Shown: positions 1 through 5,788 of the stretch, one piece after another
Numbering within the stretch: position 1 is the stretch's first letter
How the letters are laid out: the number at the start of each line of letters is the position of its first letter
Assembly: GCA_963607765.1 (NCBI GenBank)
Contig: CAVDDT010000057.1
Coordinates: forward strand, 1-6,795
Origin: Colivicinus sp963607765
GTDB lineage: Bacteria > Bacillota_I > Bacilli_A > Erysipelotrichales > Erysipelotrichaceae
Reading direction: 5' to 3'
DNA length: 6,795 nucleotides
Position numbers and translations under genes: made by a program
The notes under the pieces: model-generated
Told to the model about the DNA's origin: nothing
The model's database searches: none
What the model saw: only the letters and a program-made list of their open reading frames with translations

Positions 1-2
1 CT

Positions 3-941
3 TTTGGTATTAAAGCTGGATCAAGAGCTATATTAAGAGATTTAAATCAACTGCTGGATTTGTTTGATACACCAGTAGAAGAAAATGAATATGCTGAAGA
101 TATTCAATTTAAATATTTTTTAGAATACGATGCAAGGAATGATAAAAAAGGATGGCACATTACAGAAAGGCCATTCAGCCAATCAGATGTTCAATTTTTA
201 ATTGAATGTATTAATTCTTCGAAGAGCATATCTAATTCAACAGCTAAAAAATTAAGGGAACTAGTTGCTTCTCAAAGAAGTTCATTTGAAAAGGAAGAAC
301 TTTTAAATAAAGAAGATATCTATACTATTGGTCGTCAAAGAACGGACAATAATAAACTCCTTCAAAATCTGACTGTTATAGATTCAGCTATTAAACATAA
401 TCATCAAATCTCTTTTAAATATAAAAACTATACTTTTGTTGATGGCAAAATCCAAAAGGTAGATAGAAAAAAAGGCAATCAATACATTGTTAGTCCCTTT
501 AAAACATTAATGAATGATGGCAATTATTATGTTCTCGGTATTGATGAAAAAGGAACTAAAATTATTCCATATAGGTTAGATCGTATGGAAAGAATAGCTG
601 AAGCAGAAGAAAAAAGAAACGGTTATGAAATATTTAGACAAATTAATCTCGATACATTTATTAAAGAGACATTTAATATGTTCGTTGGTAAAAGGGAATA
701 TGTTTCCATAAGATTTACAAATGATTTACTAGCTACAATGATTGATCGTTTTGGTGAAAAAGGCATCAAGTCATATGATGAAAGATATTTTGTATTAGAT
801 ACATATGTAATGGTTTCTGATCAATTTTTCTCTTGGATATGTGGTTTTAAAAAGAAGGCAAAAATACTTTCTCCTTCTTATGTAGTTGATGACTTTAAAC
901 AGTTTATTAAAGATATATCTTCACTTAATAATATAAAGTGA
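3..941 (+). CDS. WYL-domain transcriptional regulator (5' partial)
   Basis: The frame is open from the left edge to TGA at 939-941, so the gene starts outside the window. The TTG at 60 is an internal Leu codon, not the start. The first visible residues, FGIKAGSRAILRDLNQLLD, resemble the end of an HTH recognition helix followed by the usual R-D-L linker. A WYL domain follows at about nt 363-605, with ISFKYKNY, VSPFKTLMNDGNYYVLGID and IPYRLDRME. The literal W-Y-L is replaced by a YYVLG version. A C-terminal WCX-like region spans about nt 705-935, with RFGEKGIKSYDERYFVLDT and FSWICGFKKKAKILSPSYV. WYL proteins are cytoplasmic DNA-binding regulators whose WYL domain is thought to sense nucleic acid or another ligand; many control defence or stress genes. 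The target cannot be read here because the upstream neighbour is missing. The family call is firm, the role unknown. Confidence 0.88.
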   Translation, partial: FGIKAGSRAILRDLNQLLDLFDTPVEENEYAEDIQFKYFLEYDARNDKKGWHITERPFSQSDVQFLIECINSSKSISNSTAKKLRELVASQRSSFEKEELLNKEDIYTIGRQRTDNNKLLQNLTVIDSAIKHNHQISFKYKNYTFVDGKIQKVDRKKGNQYIVSPFKTLMNDGNYYVLGIDEKGTKIIPYRLDRMERIAEAEEKRNGYEIFRQINLDTFIKETFNMFVGKREYVSIRFTNDLLATMIDRFGEKGIKSYDERYFVLDTYVMVSDQFFSWICGFKKKAKILSPSYVVDDFKQFIKDISSLNNIK

Positions 942-965
942 CTAAAAGTTAATAAAAGTTGATGG

Positions 966-1038
966 TTTGTTTCGCTTTATATCGTTTTCCTTTCTTTTGG
1001 TGTATTTTATAGTGTTTTGTTTCACTTTGTTTCGTGAG
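966..1038 (+). repeat. Three short direct repeats of TTTGTTTC(R)
   Basis: TTTGTTTCGCTTT occurs at 966-978, TTTGTTTCACTTT at 1016-1028 and TTTGTTTCGTGAG at 1026-1038. The first two copies match at 12 of 13 positions, and the third shares the first nine bases with the first copy. The start-to-start spacing is 50 and 10 bp, about five and one helical turns, so all copies would face the same side of the DNA. This could be a protein-binding array, or low-complexity drift in T-rich DNA. Confidence 0.45.
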
Positions 1039-1057
1039 AAGAATTGTGAGAAGATTT
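1034..1057 (+). repeat. 12-bp tandem duplication
   Basis: GTGAGAAGAATT at 1034-1045 is followed directly by GTGAGAAGATTT at 1046-1057, matching at 11 of 12 positions. It abuts the last TTTGTTTC repeat. No function can be assigned from sequence. Confidence 0.6.
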
Positions 1058-1177
1058 TAATTTAAAAATAAGCAATATTAGAACATTTATAGTATTAAAA
1101 AAATCTTAAAACACAATTTGATCTTATTGAGAATTATATTCTTAATATTTTCAACACATTGGCACCATTTATGTTTC

Positions 1178-1202
1178 AGGCCTTTAAAACAGGGCTTTTT
1201 TT
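1178..1202 (+). terminator. Weak intrinsic terminator, plus strand
   Basis: AGGCCT at 1178-1183 pairs with AGGGCT at 1191-1196 around a 7-nt loop, with one G-G mismatch. A run of seven T follows at 1196-1202. The T-run is on the plus strand only, so this would end transcripts coming from the WYL gene about 240 nt after its stop, or an unrecognised short RNA. It is not oriented to end the leftward pseudouridine synthase gene. Confidence 0.45.
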
Positions 1203-1232
1203 GATTCATGTTAGAAAATTAGAAACAATTGC

Positions 1233-2057
1233 TTATTTGATTAGGTTATTAAATGTTTTAGGCATCTCTGCCTTAAATTCATATGTTTTATTATTAACAG
1301 GATTTTTAAATACTAGACTATACGCATGAAGAAAAAGCCTAGTATTTTTTTCACCATTATAGTTCTTATCTCCTACTATTGGATTTCCCAAGCTTGATAA
1401 AGTAGCACGAATTTGATTCTTTCTACCTGTTTCAATGTTTACATCAAGAAGTGAATATTTTTTATTAGACCTAATAGTTTTATATTCAGTGATAGCTTTT
1501 TGACCATCTCTGTTGTTGGAAACATATACTTGATCATATTTGTTTTTCAAAAGATAGTTTTCAATTCTATCTTCTTTTTTAGACATTTGACCACTCACAA
1601 TCGCATAATATCCCCTAAATAAAACAATATCGTTCCATTTTTCTTGTAAAGAATCTCTTAATTTAACATTCTTACAAAAAGCTAGCACACCGCTAGTATC
1701 TTTATCTATTCGATGTAATACAAACACCTTTTCATGTTTGTCATTTAAATATAATCTTGCCAAGTGATAAGCGGTTTTAACATTTTCATTATTAGATGAA
1801 ATAGATAATAATCCGGATGGCTTGTTAATAACCAAAAAATCATCATCTTCATAAATAATATCTAAGTTAGCAGATCCTTTATCCTTGATTGTTATGGTGT
1901 CGTTTGGATGTAACTTATAATCAAACTTTGTTACTTTCTTATTATTAACTAAAACACTTTCCAAAAGTATTTTTTTAGCTATATTTCTAGAGTAATGTAG
2001 ATCATTTATTAAGTAATTTAAAAGTCCACTTTCTTTTCTAATAACATATTCTTTCAT
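1233..2057 (-). CDS. RluA-family pseudouridine synthase with S4 domain
   Basis: The 274-residue product isomerises uridine to pseudouridine in rRNA or tRNA, in the cytoplasm. Residues about 12-60 form an S4 RNA-binding domain (SGLLNYLINDLHYSRNIAKK, then VLVNNKKVTK). The catalytic domain begins near residue 66 with DIIYEDDDFLVINKPSG. The catalytic motif is HRIDKDTSG at residues 115-123, with Asp118 the expected nucleophile. TGRKNQIR (210-217), GDKNYNG (229-235) and RLFLHAYSLVFKNP (240-253) complete the family signature. The length is slightly below the roughly 300 residues common for RluD-type enzymes. The ATG at 2057 gives an intact S4 domain and no earlier start is apparent. There is no Shine-Dalgarno sequence upstream, and a -10 box lies only about 7 nt away. 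The gene is divergent from the ABC importer. The exact target uridine (RluA, RluC or RluD-like) cannot be told from sequence. Confidence 0.92.
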   Translation of the reverse strand: MKEYVIRKESGLLNYLINDLHYSRNIAKKILLESVLVNNKKVTKFDYKLHPNDTITIKDKGSANLDIIYEDDDFLVINKPSGLLSISSNNENVKTAYHLARLYLNDKHEKVFVLHRIDKDTSGVLAFCKNVKLRDSLQEKWNDIVLFRGYYAIVSGQMSKKEDRIENYLLKNKYDQVYVSNNRDGQKAITEYKTIRSNKKYSLLDVNIETGRKNQIRATLSSLGNPIVGDKNYNGEKNTRLFLHAYSLVFKNPVNNKTYEFKAEMPKTFNNLIK

Positions 2058-2063
2058 GACACT

Positions 2064-2072
2064 ATTATAACA
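2064..2072 (-). promoter_or_regulatory. Extended -10 promoter for the pseudouridine synthase gene
   Basis: On the minus strand this reads TGTTATAAT, a perfect extended -10 (TG, one base, TATAAT). I find no good -35 at the normal distance, which is typical of extended -10 promoters. Transcription would start near 2057-2058, at or one base before the ATG, implying a leaderless message. Confidence 0.6.
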
Positions 2073-2076
2073 ATGT

Positions 2077-2111
2077 AAATATTTTCATTTTATGAAAAAA
2101 TGAAAATATTT
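2077..2111. repeat. Perfect 15-bp inverted repeat, candidate operator
   Basis: The left arm AAATATTTTCATTTT (2077-2091) is exactly complementary to the right arm (2097-2111), with a 5-bp spacer ATGAA. It lies between divergent promoters: it covers the -35 zone of the leftward gene and ends one base before the TTGACA of the rightward operon. No T-run follows the arms and no gene reads into it, so an operator fits better than a terminator. Confidence 0.7.
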
Positions 2112-2112
2112 G

Positions 2113-2142
2113 TTGACAATAATTTTTTAATTGTTTTAGAAT
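2113..2142 (+). promoter_or_regulatory. Sigma-A-type promoter of the T-box/ABC importer operon
   Basis: The -35 is consensus TTGACA (2113-2118) and the -10 is TAGAAT (2137-2142), with an 18-bp spacer. Transcription should start near 2147-2150, at the foot of T-box stem I. The -35 directly abuts the perfect inverted repeat at 2077-2111. Confidence 0.82.
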
Positions 2143-2146
2143 AAGA

Positions 2147-2367
2147 GTGCGTTGAAGTAAACGAGTATTATACTTTGGCATTGATAGAGAGATCGTGGCT
2201 GGTGGAAACGATTATGTGGGGGTAACAAGAAAATTTATGGAGCATAGGAAACTACGGGTGGCCCGTTATAGCTAAAAGACCATGTTGGTGGTCTAAGAGG
2301 TTGTTTCAGTAATGGAGCAATAAATTAAGGTGGTAACACGATAGTCGTCCTTAGGGACGACTTTTTT
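2147..2367 (+). promoter_or_regulatory. T-box riboswitch leader (transcriptional antitermination)
   Basis: Uncharged tRNA binding should stabilise an antiterminator and allow transcription of the importer. Visible parts in order: a basal helix GUGC/GCAU (2147-2150/2242-2245) next to a kink-turn with tandem G-A pairs (2154-2155/2240-2241); the AGUA box (2164-2167); stem 2171-2181/2214-2224 with a single mismatch; the AGAGAG bulge (2186-2191); helix AUCG/CGAU (2192-2195/2209-2212) with a distal loop; and the GAA partner of AGUA at 2229-2231. Next come a small hairpin (2254-2266) and stem III (2277-2294). The antiterminator is AAGG/CCUU (2327-2330/2349-2352) plus ACGA/UCGU (2338-2341/2345-2348) around the bulge UGGUAAC (2331-2337). 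The base after UGG is U, so the tRNA discriminator should be A. The specifier is not certain: AAU or AUU follow GAA, and UUU followed by A is also possible. Confidence 0.93.
2343..2367 (+). terminator. T-box intrinsic terminator
   Basis: AGTCGTCC (2343-2350) pairs with GGACGACT (2355-2362) around loop TTAG, followed by T to 2367. The left arm shares bases with the antiterminator, so the two structures are mutually exclusive, as expected for a T-box. Confidence 0.92.
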
Positions 2368-2386
2368 GTTTCTTAAGTTAATATTT

Positions 2387-2392
2387 GGAGGG
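2387..2392 (+). promoter_or_regulatory. Shine-Dalgarno site that decides the lipoprotein start
   Basis: GGAGGG lies 7 nt before the ATG at 2400. A TTG at 2385 is in frame, but it overlaps this site and would add MEGRK before an ordinary signal peptide. The ATG is therefore the start. Confidence 0.9.
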
Positions 2393-2399
2393 TAGAAAG

Positions 2400-3404
2400 A
2401 TGAAAAAAGTATTAACAATTTTACTTAGCTTGATGATGGTGCTTACATTAGGTGCTTGTTCAAGCTCTAGCGATTCTTCTAGTGAAGATAGCGACACTGC
2501 TGATGATACAACTGCAAAATATACAGTTGGTATTGTACAACTAGTTCAACACGATGCGCTTGATGCAGCTACTGAAGGATTTAAGGATGCATTAACCGAA
2601 AAGCTAGGTGATAGTGTTGAATTCGACTATCAAAACGCATCAAACGATACTGCAACTTGTTCAACTATCGTTAATGGATTTGTGACTAATGATTACGATC
2701 TAATCATGGCAAACGCCACTCCCGCTGTTCAAGCCGCTCTAGCTGCCACAACTACCATTCCGGTACTTGGCACTTCTGTTACAGACTATGCTAGCGCTAT
2801 TGGCCAAGAATTAAATGAAGATGGCTCAACTGGTATCAATTTATCAGGTACTAGTGATGGTGTTCCAGCACTTATGTATGTTAATGCAACTATGGAAGTA
2901 GTTCCTGATGCCAAAAAGGTATCTATCGTATATTGTTCTGCAGAAGCTAATTCAAAAGTTCAAGCTGATAACTTTGTTTCAGTAATGAATGAAACTTATC
3001 CTGATGTTGAATGCACAGTATATACTTTCGCTGATTCAAATGATATGGCTACAGTGGTACAAAGCGCTATTGATTGTGATGCAATGTATATTCCAACTGA
3101 TAATACAGCTGCAGCCAATATGACAATCGTATCAAACATCACTGAACCTGCTGGCATTCCGGTTGTATGTGGTGAAGAAGGCATGTGTAAGGCTGGTGGT
3201 CTTGTGACTGTTTCTATTTCTTACTACGATATTGGCTACAAGTGTGGTGAAATGGCAGCCGAAATATTGGCTGATGGTGCTGATGTTTCTACTATGGCAA
3301 TCGGCTATGCTGATAACCTAACTGGTGAATACAATCCAGATTATGCACAAGCTATCGGTATCACAATGCCAGAGAGCTACACTGCATTAGACATGAGTGA
3401 ATAA
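2400..3404 (+). CDS. ABC importer substrate-binding lipoprotein (TrpX-like, ABC_sub_bind family)
   Basis: The 334-residue protein captures the substrate outside the membrane and delivers it to the permease. Residues 1-20 are a lipoprotein signal peptide: KK, a hydrophobic core, then lipobox L17-G-A-C20, with Cys20 lipid-modified. A Ser/Asp/Thr-rich linker runs from 21 to about 39. The binding fold starts at YTVGIVQLVQHDALDAATEGF (41-61), and LIMANATPAVQAALAATTTIPVLGTSV (101-127) with AMYIPTDNTAAAN (228-240) are typical of the ABC_sub_bind (COG2984) family, which includes TrpX. It is the first gene after a T-box, so it should be induced when a specific aminoacyl-tRNA runs short. Tryptophan is the published guess for such cassettes, but the leader here does not clearly read Trp. 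Seven Cys besides Cys20 is notable for an exported protein. A hairpin after its stop may keep expression above that of the membrane genes. Confidence 0.9.
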   Translation: MKKVLTILLSLMMVLTLGACSSSSDSSSEDSDTADDTTAKYTVGIVQLVQHDALDAATEGFKDALTEKLGDSVEFDYQNASNDTATCSTIVNGFVTNDYDLIMANATPAVQAALAATTTIPVLGTSVTDYASAIGQELNEDGSTGINLSGTSDGVPALMYVNATMEVVPDAKKVSIVYCSAEANSKVQADNFVSVMNETYPDVECTVYTFADSNDMATVVQSAIDCDAMYIPTDNTAAANMTIVSNITEPAGIPVVCGEEGMCKAGGLVTVSISYYDIGYKCGEMAAEILADGADVSTMAIGYADNLTGEYNPDYAQAIGITMPESYTALDMSE

Positions 3405-3419
3405 AAAAACAACTTGTTT

Positions 3420-3447
3420 AAGGGGATTAAACATCCCCTTTCTTTTT
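3420..3447 (+). terminator. Intra-operon terminator-like hairpin
   Basis: AAGGGGAT (3420-3427) and ATCCCCTT (3433-3440) form a perfect 8-bp stem with loop TAAAC, followed by TCTTTTT (3441-3447). It sits between the binding-protein and permease genes. The next gene's ribosome site begins right after the T-tract. It could be a partial terminator, or a 3' end that stabilises the upstream message and raises binding protein over permease. Confidence 0.75.
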
Positions 3448-3458
3448 AGGAGAAAATT

Positions 3459-4421
3459 ATGTTTGCAACTTTAAAATTATCCGCATTAGCAAACGCAATA
3501 CCTGGTGGAATTGCCCAAGGACTTATTTGGGGAGTTATGGCTCTTGGACTATTTCTAACATTTAAGGTTCTAGGCTTTTCTGATTTAAGTGTTGACGGAA
3601 GCTTAGCTACCGGTGGCGCAGTTTGTGTTATGATGCTTCAAAACAATATGTCCCCGGTCTTATCTATTGTGATGGCTTTTATTGTCGGTGGACTAGCTGG
3701 TCTTATGACCGGACTTTTACACACCTTGCTTGGCATTCCCGACATTTTATCTGGAATATTAACCCAAATATCTTTGTATTCAATTAATCTTAATATCATG
3801 GGCAAATCTAACCAAGCAATCAATTTAAGAGCTGTTGATTTATATATTACATCTAATACCCAATTATTAAATAGAACTATTCTTATTTTACTAGTTATAT
3901 GTCTAATGATTATTGCACTTATTTATTGGTATTTAGGTACTGAAACAGGTTGTGCTATAAGAGCTACTGGTGCAAACCAAGTAATGGCAAAGGCTCAAGG
4001 CATTAATACTAATAAAATGAAAGTTATTTGTCTTGTATTATCTAATGGCTTTGTTGCCGCAAGTGGTGCAATCCTTTCTCAATACCAAGGATATGCTGAT
4101 GTTAATATGGGCAGAGGTGCTATCGTTATAGGGCTTGCTGCTATTATCATTGGCGAAGTAATTGGTGATGTAGTAATGTCTAAAACACCTAAACTATGGA
4201 AAAAAGCACCATTCTTTGGAACACTTTTATTTGTCATTGTAGGAGCTATAATCTACTATTTAGTATATGTCTTTGTATTATGGCTAAAGTTCCCTGCTGA
4301 TGATATGAAACTATTAACTGCTATTGTTGTCGCAATATTCTTAGCTATTCCATATTTAAGAGGGCAATCAAAAAGTTCTTTCTCTCGTTTAGCTAAATTA
4401 AACAAGAAAAGAGGTAACTAA
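3459..4421 (+). CDS. ABC importer permease (COG4120 type, BPD_transp_2-like)
   Basis: The 320-residue integral membrane protein forms the transport channel of the importer. Hydrophobic segments lie at about 15-38, 44-61, 66-92, 94-112, 139-159, 188-207, 220-240, 252-277 and 283-300, so eight or nine helices. KVLGFSDLSVDGSLATGGA (36-54) and MGRGAIVIGLAAIIIGEVIG (217-236) are characteristic of the family; the loop GCAIRATGANQVMAKAQGI (164-182) is the likely contact to the ATPase. The C-terminus is basic and cytoplasmic-looking (RLAKLNKKRGN). The ATG at 3459 has AGGAG at 3448-3452, 6 nt upstream. The stop TAA is followed with no gap by the ATG of the ATPase gene, so the two are probably translationally coupled. 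The substrate is shared with the binding protein and is probably an amino acid, by inference from the T-box. Confidence 0.9.
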   Translation: MFATLKLSALANAIPGGIAQGLIWGVMALGLFLTFKVLGFSDLSVDGSLATGGAVCVMMLQNNMSPVLSIVMAFIVGGLAGLMTGLLHTLLGIPDILSGILTQISLYSINLNIMGKSNQAINLRAVDLYITSNTQLLNRTILILLVICLMIIALIYWYLGTETGCAIRATGANQVMAKAQGINTNKMKVICLVLSNGFVAASGAILSQYQGYADVNMGRGAIVIGLAAIIIGEVIGDVVMSKTPKLWKKAPFFGTLLFVIVGAIIYYLVYVFVLWLKFPADDMKLLTAIVVAIFLAIPYLRGQSKSSFSRLAKLNKKRGN

Positions 4422-5213
4422 ATGATCGAAGTTACAAATATTCAAAAGACATTTAATCCCGGCACCATCACCGAAAAGAAAGCTTTAAATGGTATCTCAT
4501 TTACAATCAATGATGGGGATTTTATTACCGTAATTGGTTCAAATGGTGCAGGCAAATCAACATTGTTGAATGCCTTAGCTGGAAGTTTCCCGGTTGATGA
4601 AGGTTCAATTAAAATTGACGGTGAAGAAGTTTCTGCTTTGCCAGATTATAAAAGAGCAGCCTATATAGGAAGAGTATTCCAAGACCCAATGACTGGTACA
4701 GCAGCTAGTATGCAAATAGAGGAAAACCTTGCTTTAGCTAAAAGAAGAGGCCAAAAAAGAGGTATTAAAGTTGGCATCACAAGCGCCGAAAGAGAAGAAT
4801 ACCACGAACTATTAAAAGAACTTGATTTAGGTCTAGAAGATAGACTGCTTGCTAAGGTAGGATTACTATCTGGCGGTCAAAGGCAAGCTCTTACACTATT
4901 AATGGCTACACTTGTAAAGCCTAAGATATTACTACTAGATGAGCACACTGCTGCTCTAGATCCTAAAACAGCTGATAAAGTATTATCTACCACTGAGAAA
5001 ATTGTTAAAAGAGATAATCTAACAACCTTCATGGTTACGCACAATATGAAAGATGCTTTAAAATACGGAAATCGTCTGATTATGATGTGCGATGGAAAGA
5101 TAATCTTTGATGTAGAAGGCGAAGAAAAGAAAAAACTTGAGGTAAAAGATTTACTTGAAAAATTCAATATGGCAGGTGGTGTAGTGACTGATGCCATGGT
5201 TCTAGGCCAATAA
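4422..5213 (+). CDS. ABC importer ATP-binding protein (COG1101 type)
   Basis: The 263-residue cytoplasmic ATPase powers the importer. All catalytic motifs are intact: Walker A GSNGAGKST (39-47), Q-loop Gln87 in VFQDP, signature LSGGQRQ (149-155), Walker B ILLLDE (169-174) with catalytic Glu174, D-loop AALD (177-180) and switch His207 in VTHNM. Length is normal for a single-domain subunit. The ATG at 4422 directly follows the permease stop, with GAGG at 4411-4414 seven bases upstream. The gene order lipoprotein, permease, ATPase is the TrpXYZ arrangement. Transcription ends at the strong hairpin starting 12 nt after the stop. The ATPase call is certain; the substrate is not readable from this subunit. 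Confidence 0.94.
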   Translation: MIEVTNIQKTFNPGTITEKKALNGISFTINDGDFITVIGSNGAGKSTLLNALAGSFPVDEGSIKIDGEEVSALPDYKRAAYIGRVFQDPMTGTAASMQIEENLALAKRRGQKRGIKVGITSAEREEYHELLKELDLGLEDRLLAKVGLLSGGQRQALTLLMATLVKPKILLLDEHTAALDPKTADKVLSTTEKIVKRDNLTTFMVTHNMKDALKYGNRLIMMCDGKIIFDVEGEEKKKLEVKDLLEKFNMAGGVVTDAMVLGQ

Positions 5214-5224
5214 TTTACTTATAT

Positions 5225-5269
5225 AAAAATAACCGTTAAGAAACAAACAATTTCTAACGGTTATTTTTT
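5225..5269. terminator. Bidirectional intrinsic terminator between convergent genes
   Basis: A 14-bp perfect stem (5225-5238 with 5255-5268) extends by four more pairs, GAAA/TTTC (5240-5243/5251-5254), after a single bulged A5239. The loop is CAAACAA. T-runs follow on both strands, so it can end the importer operon rightward and the J-domain unit leftward. The stop codon of the J-domain gene (5268-5270) overlaps its last bases. Confidence 0.92.
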
Positions 5270-5786
5270 AATACGATTGAGTTTCCGCTTGGCTACTATA
5301 GCCACCGCTATTGCCACCATATCCATCATAGTAATATCGTTGTGACATCAAGCCTCCAAAGCAAGCCCTTAATAAGAATGATATCAACATAAATGTTATT
5401 ATCACTCTAATAAAACTAAATCTAGGAGTTAGATTATAGTAACGATACGAGAATCCATTATTTGAACGATTTTGATAATAGTTAGAAGACTGTTGATTTT
5501 GAGCTTGTTGATAAGCTTGCCTAAAAAAGTCCTCAAAATCCGCGTTATCGTAATATCGATATGAACTGTTATAAGGGTTACTATAAGAATTCTGTTGTTG
5601 TTGGTATGCGCTTGGATTTTTTATTTGGTCATAAGCAGAATTGATTTCTTTCATCTTCGCTGCTGCAACCTCATCGCCAGGATTTAAATCAGGATGATAC
5701 TTTTTCGCTAATTTACGATAAGCATTCTTAATTTCTTCTTCACTGGCATCCTTAGAAACACCAAGTACTGTATATGGATCTTGCAA
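5268..5786 (-). CDS. Membrane-anchored J-domain (DnaJ-like) protein
   Basis: The 172-residue product has an N-terminal J-domain (about 3-60) with YTVLGVSKDASEEEIKNAYRK, the HPD motif at 31-33 that stimulates DnaK ATPase, and a helix III ending EINSAYDQIKNPSAY. There is no Gly/Phe-rich DnaJ linker or zinc-finger domain. Instead residues about 61-118 are rich in Tyr, Gln, Asn and Ser. One membrane helix spans about 124-146 (FSFIRVIITFMLISFLLRACFGG), and a short Tyr/Gly tail follows (YYYDGYGGNSGGYSS). It probably recruits DnaK to the membrane. The start is TTG at 5786: no ATG precedes it in frame, an in-frame TAG stands at 5799-5801, and the next Met (45) would remove the HPD motif. AAAGG lies 7 nt upstream, inside the end of the preceding gene, and only two bases separate that gene's stop from this start, so coupling is likely. 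Confidence 0.88.
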   Translation of the reverse strand: MQDPYTVLGVSKDASEEEIKNAYRKLAKKYHPDLNPGDEVAAAKMKEINSAYDQIKNPSAYQQQQNSYSNPYNSSYRYYDNADFEDFFRQAYQQAQNQQSSNYYQNRSNNGFSYRYYNLTPRFSFIRVIITFMLISFLLRACFGGLMSQRYYYDGYGGNSGGYSSQAETQSY

Positions 5787-5788
5787 TG

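Larger units (their letters stand above)
942..1232. other. Non-coding AT-rich intergenic region with short repeats
   Basis: This stretch separates the end of the WYL gene from the end of the leftward pseudouridine synthase gene, so it lies between convergent genes. All frames are broken by stops and I find no credible ORF. It holds three copies of TTTGTTTC, a 12-bp tandem duplication, an imperfect inverted repeat at about 1127-1145 (TTGAGAAT, spacer TAT, ATTCTTAA), and a weak plus-strand terminator at its right end. I recognise no RNA gene, tRNA-like end or attachment core. No clear terminator for the leftward gene is visible here. Confidence 0.6.

Noticed and set aside
60..62. TTG at 60 as the start of the WYL gene
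   Set aside because: The frame is open to the window edge and the upstream residues match the end of a regulator HTH, so the codon is internal.
1207..1232. Minus-strand ATG at 1209 as a small gene
   Set aside because: The frame meets a stop after eight codons.
942..1232. CRISPR array or attachment site
   Set aside because: The repeats are too short and irregular for CRISPR, and no tRNA end, integrase or second att copy is visible.
2238..2240. UGG as tryptophan specifier codon of the T-box
   Set aside because: It lies beyond the specifier loop, next to the kink-turn, not after the GAA motif, and the UGGU bulge predicts discriminator A rather than G. Not fully excluded.
2251..2253. ACU (or UAC at 2253-2255) as specifier after a second GGAA at 2247-2250
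   Set aside because: This needs a weaker stem I and breaks the 5-bp hairpin at 2254-2266. The fold using GAA at 2229 gives the kink-turn and a near-perfect stem.
2385..2387. TTG at 2385 as the start of the lipoprotein gene
   Set aside because: It overlaps the GGAGGG ribosome site; the ATG at 2400 has ideal spacing and gives a normal signal peptide.
2996..3184. 62-codon minus-strand ORF
   Set aside because: It is antisense within the lipoprotein gene, with no ribosome site or recognisable domain.
3638..3823. 61-codon minus-strand ORF
   Set aside because: It is antisense within the permease gene; a shadow of coding DNA.
4877..5197. 106-codon minus-strand ORF
   Set aside because: It is antisense to the conserved ATPase motifs, and its Ser/Phe-rich product is a reading-frame shadow.
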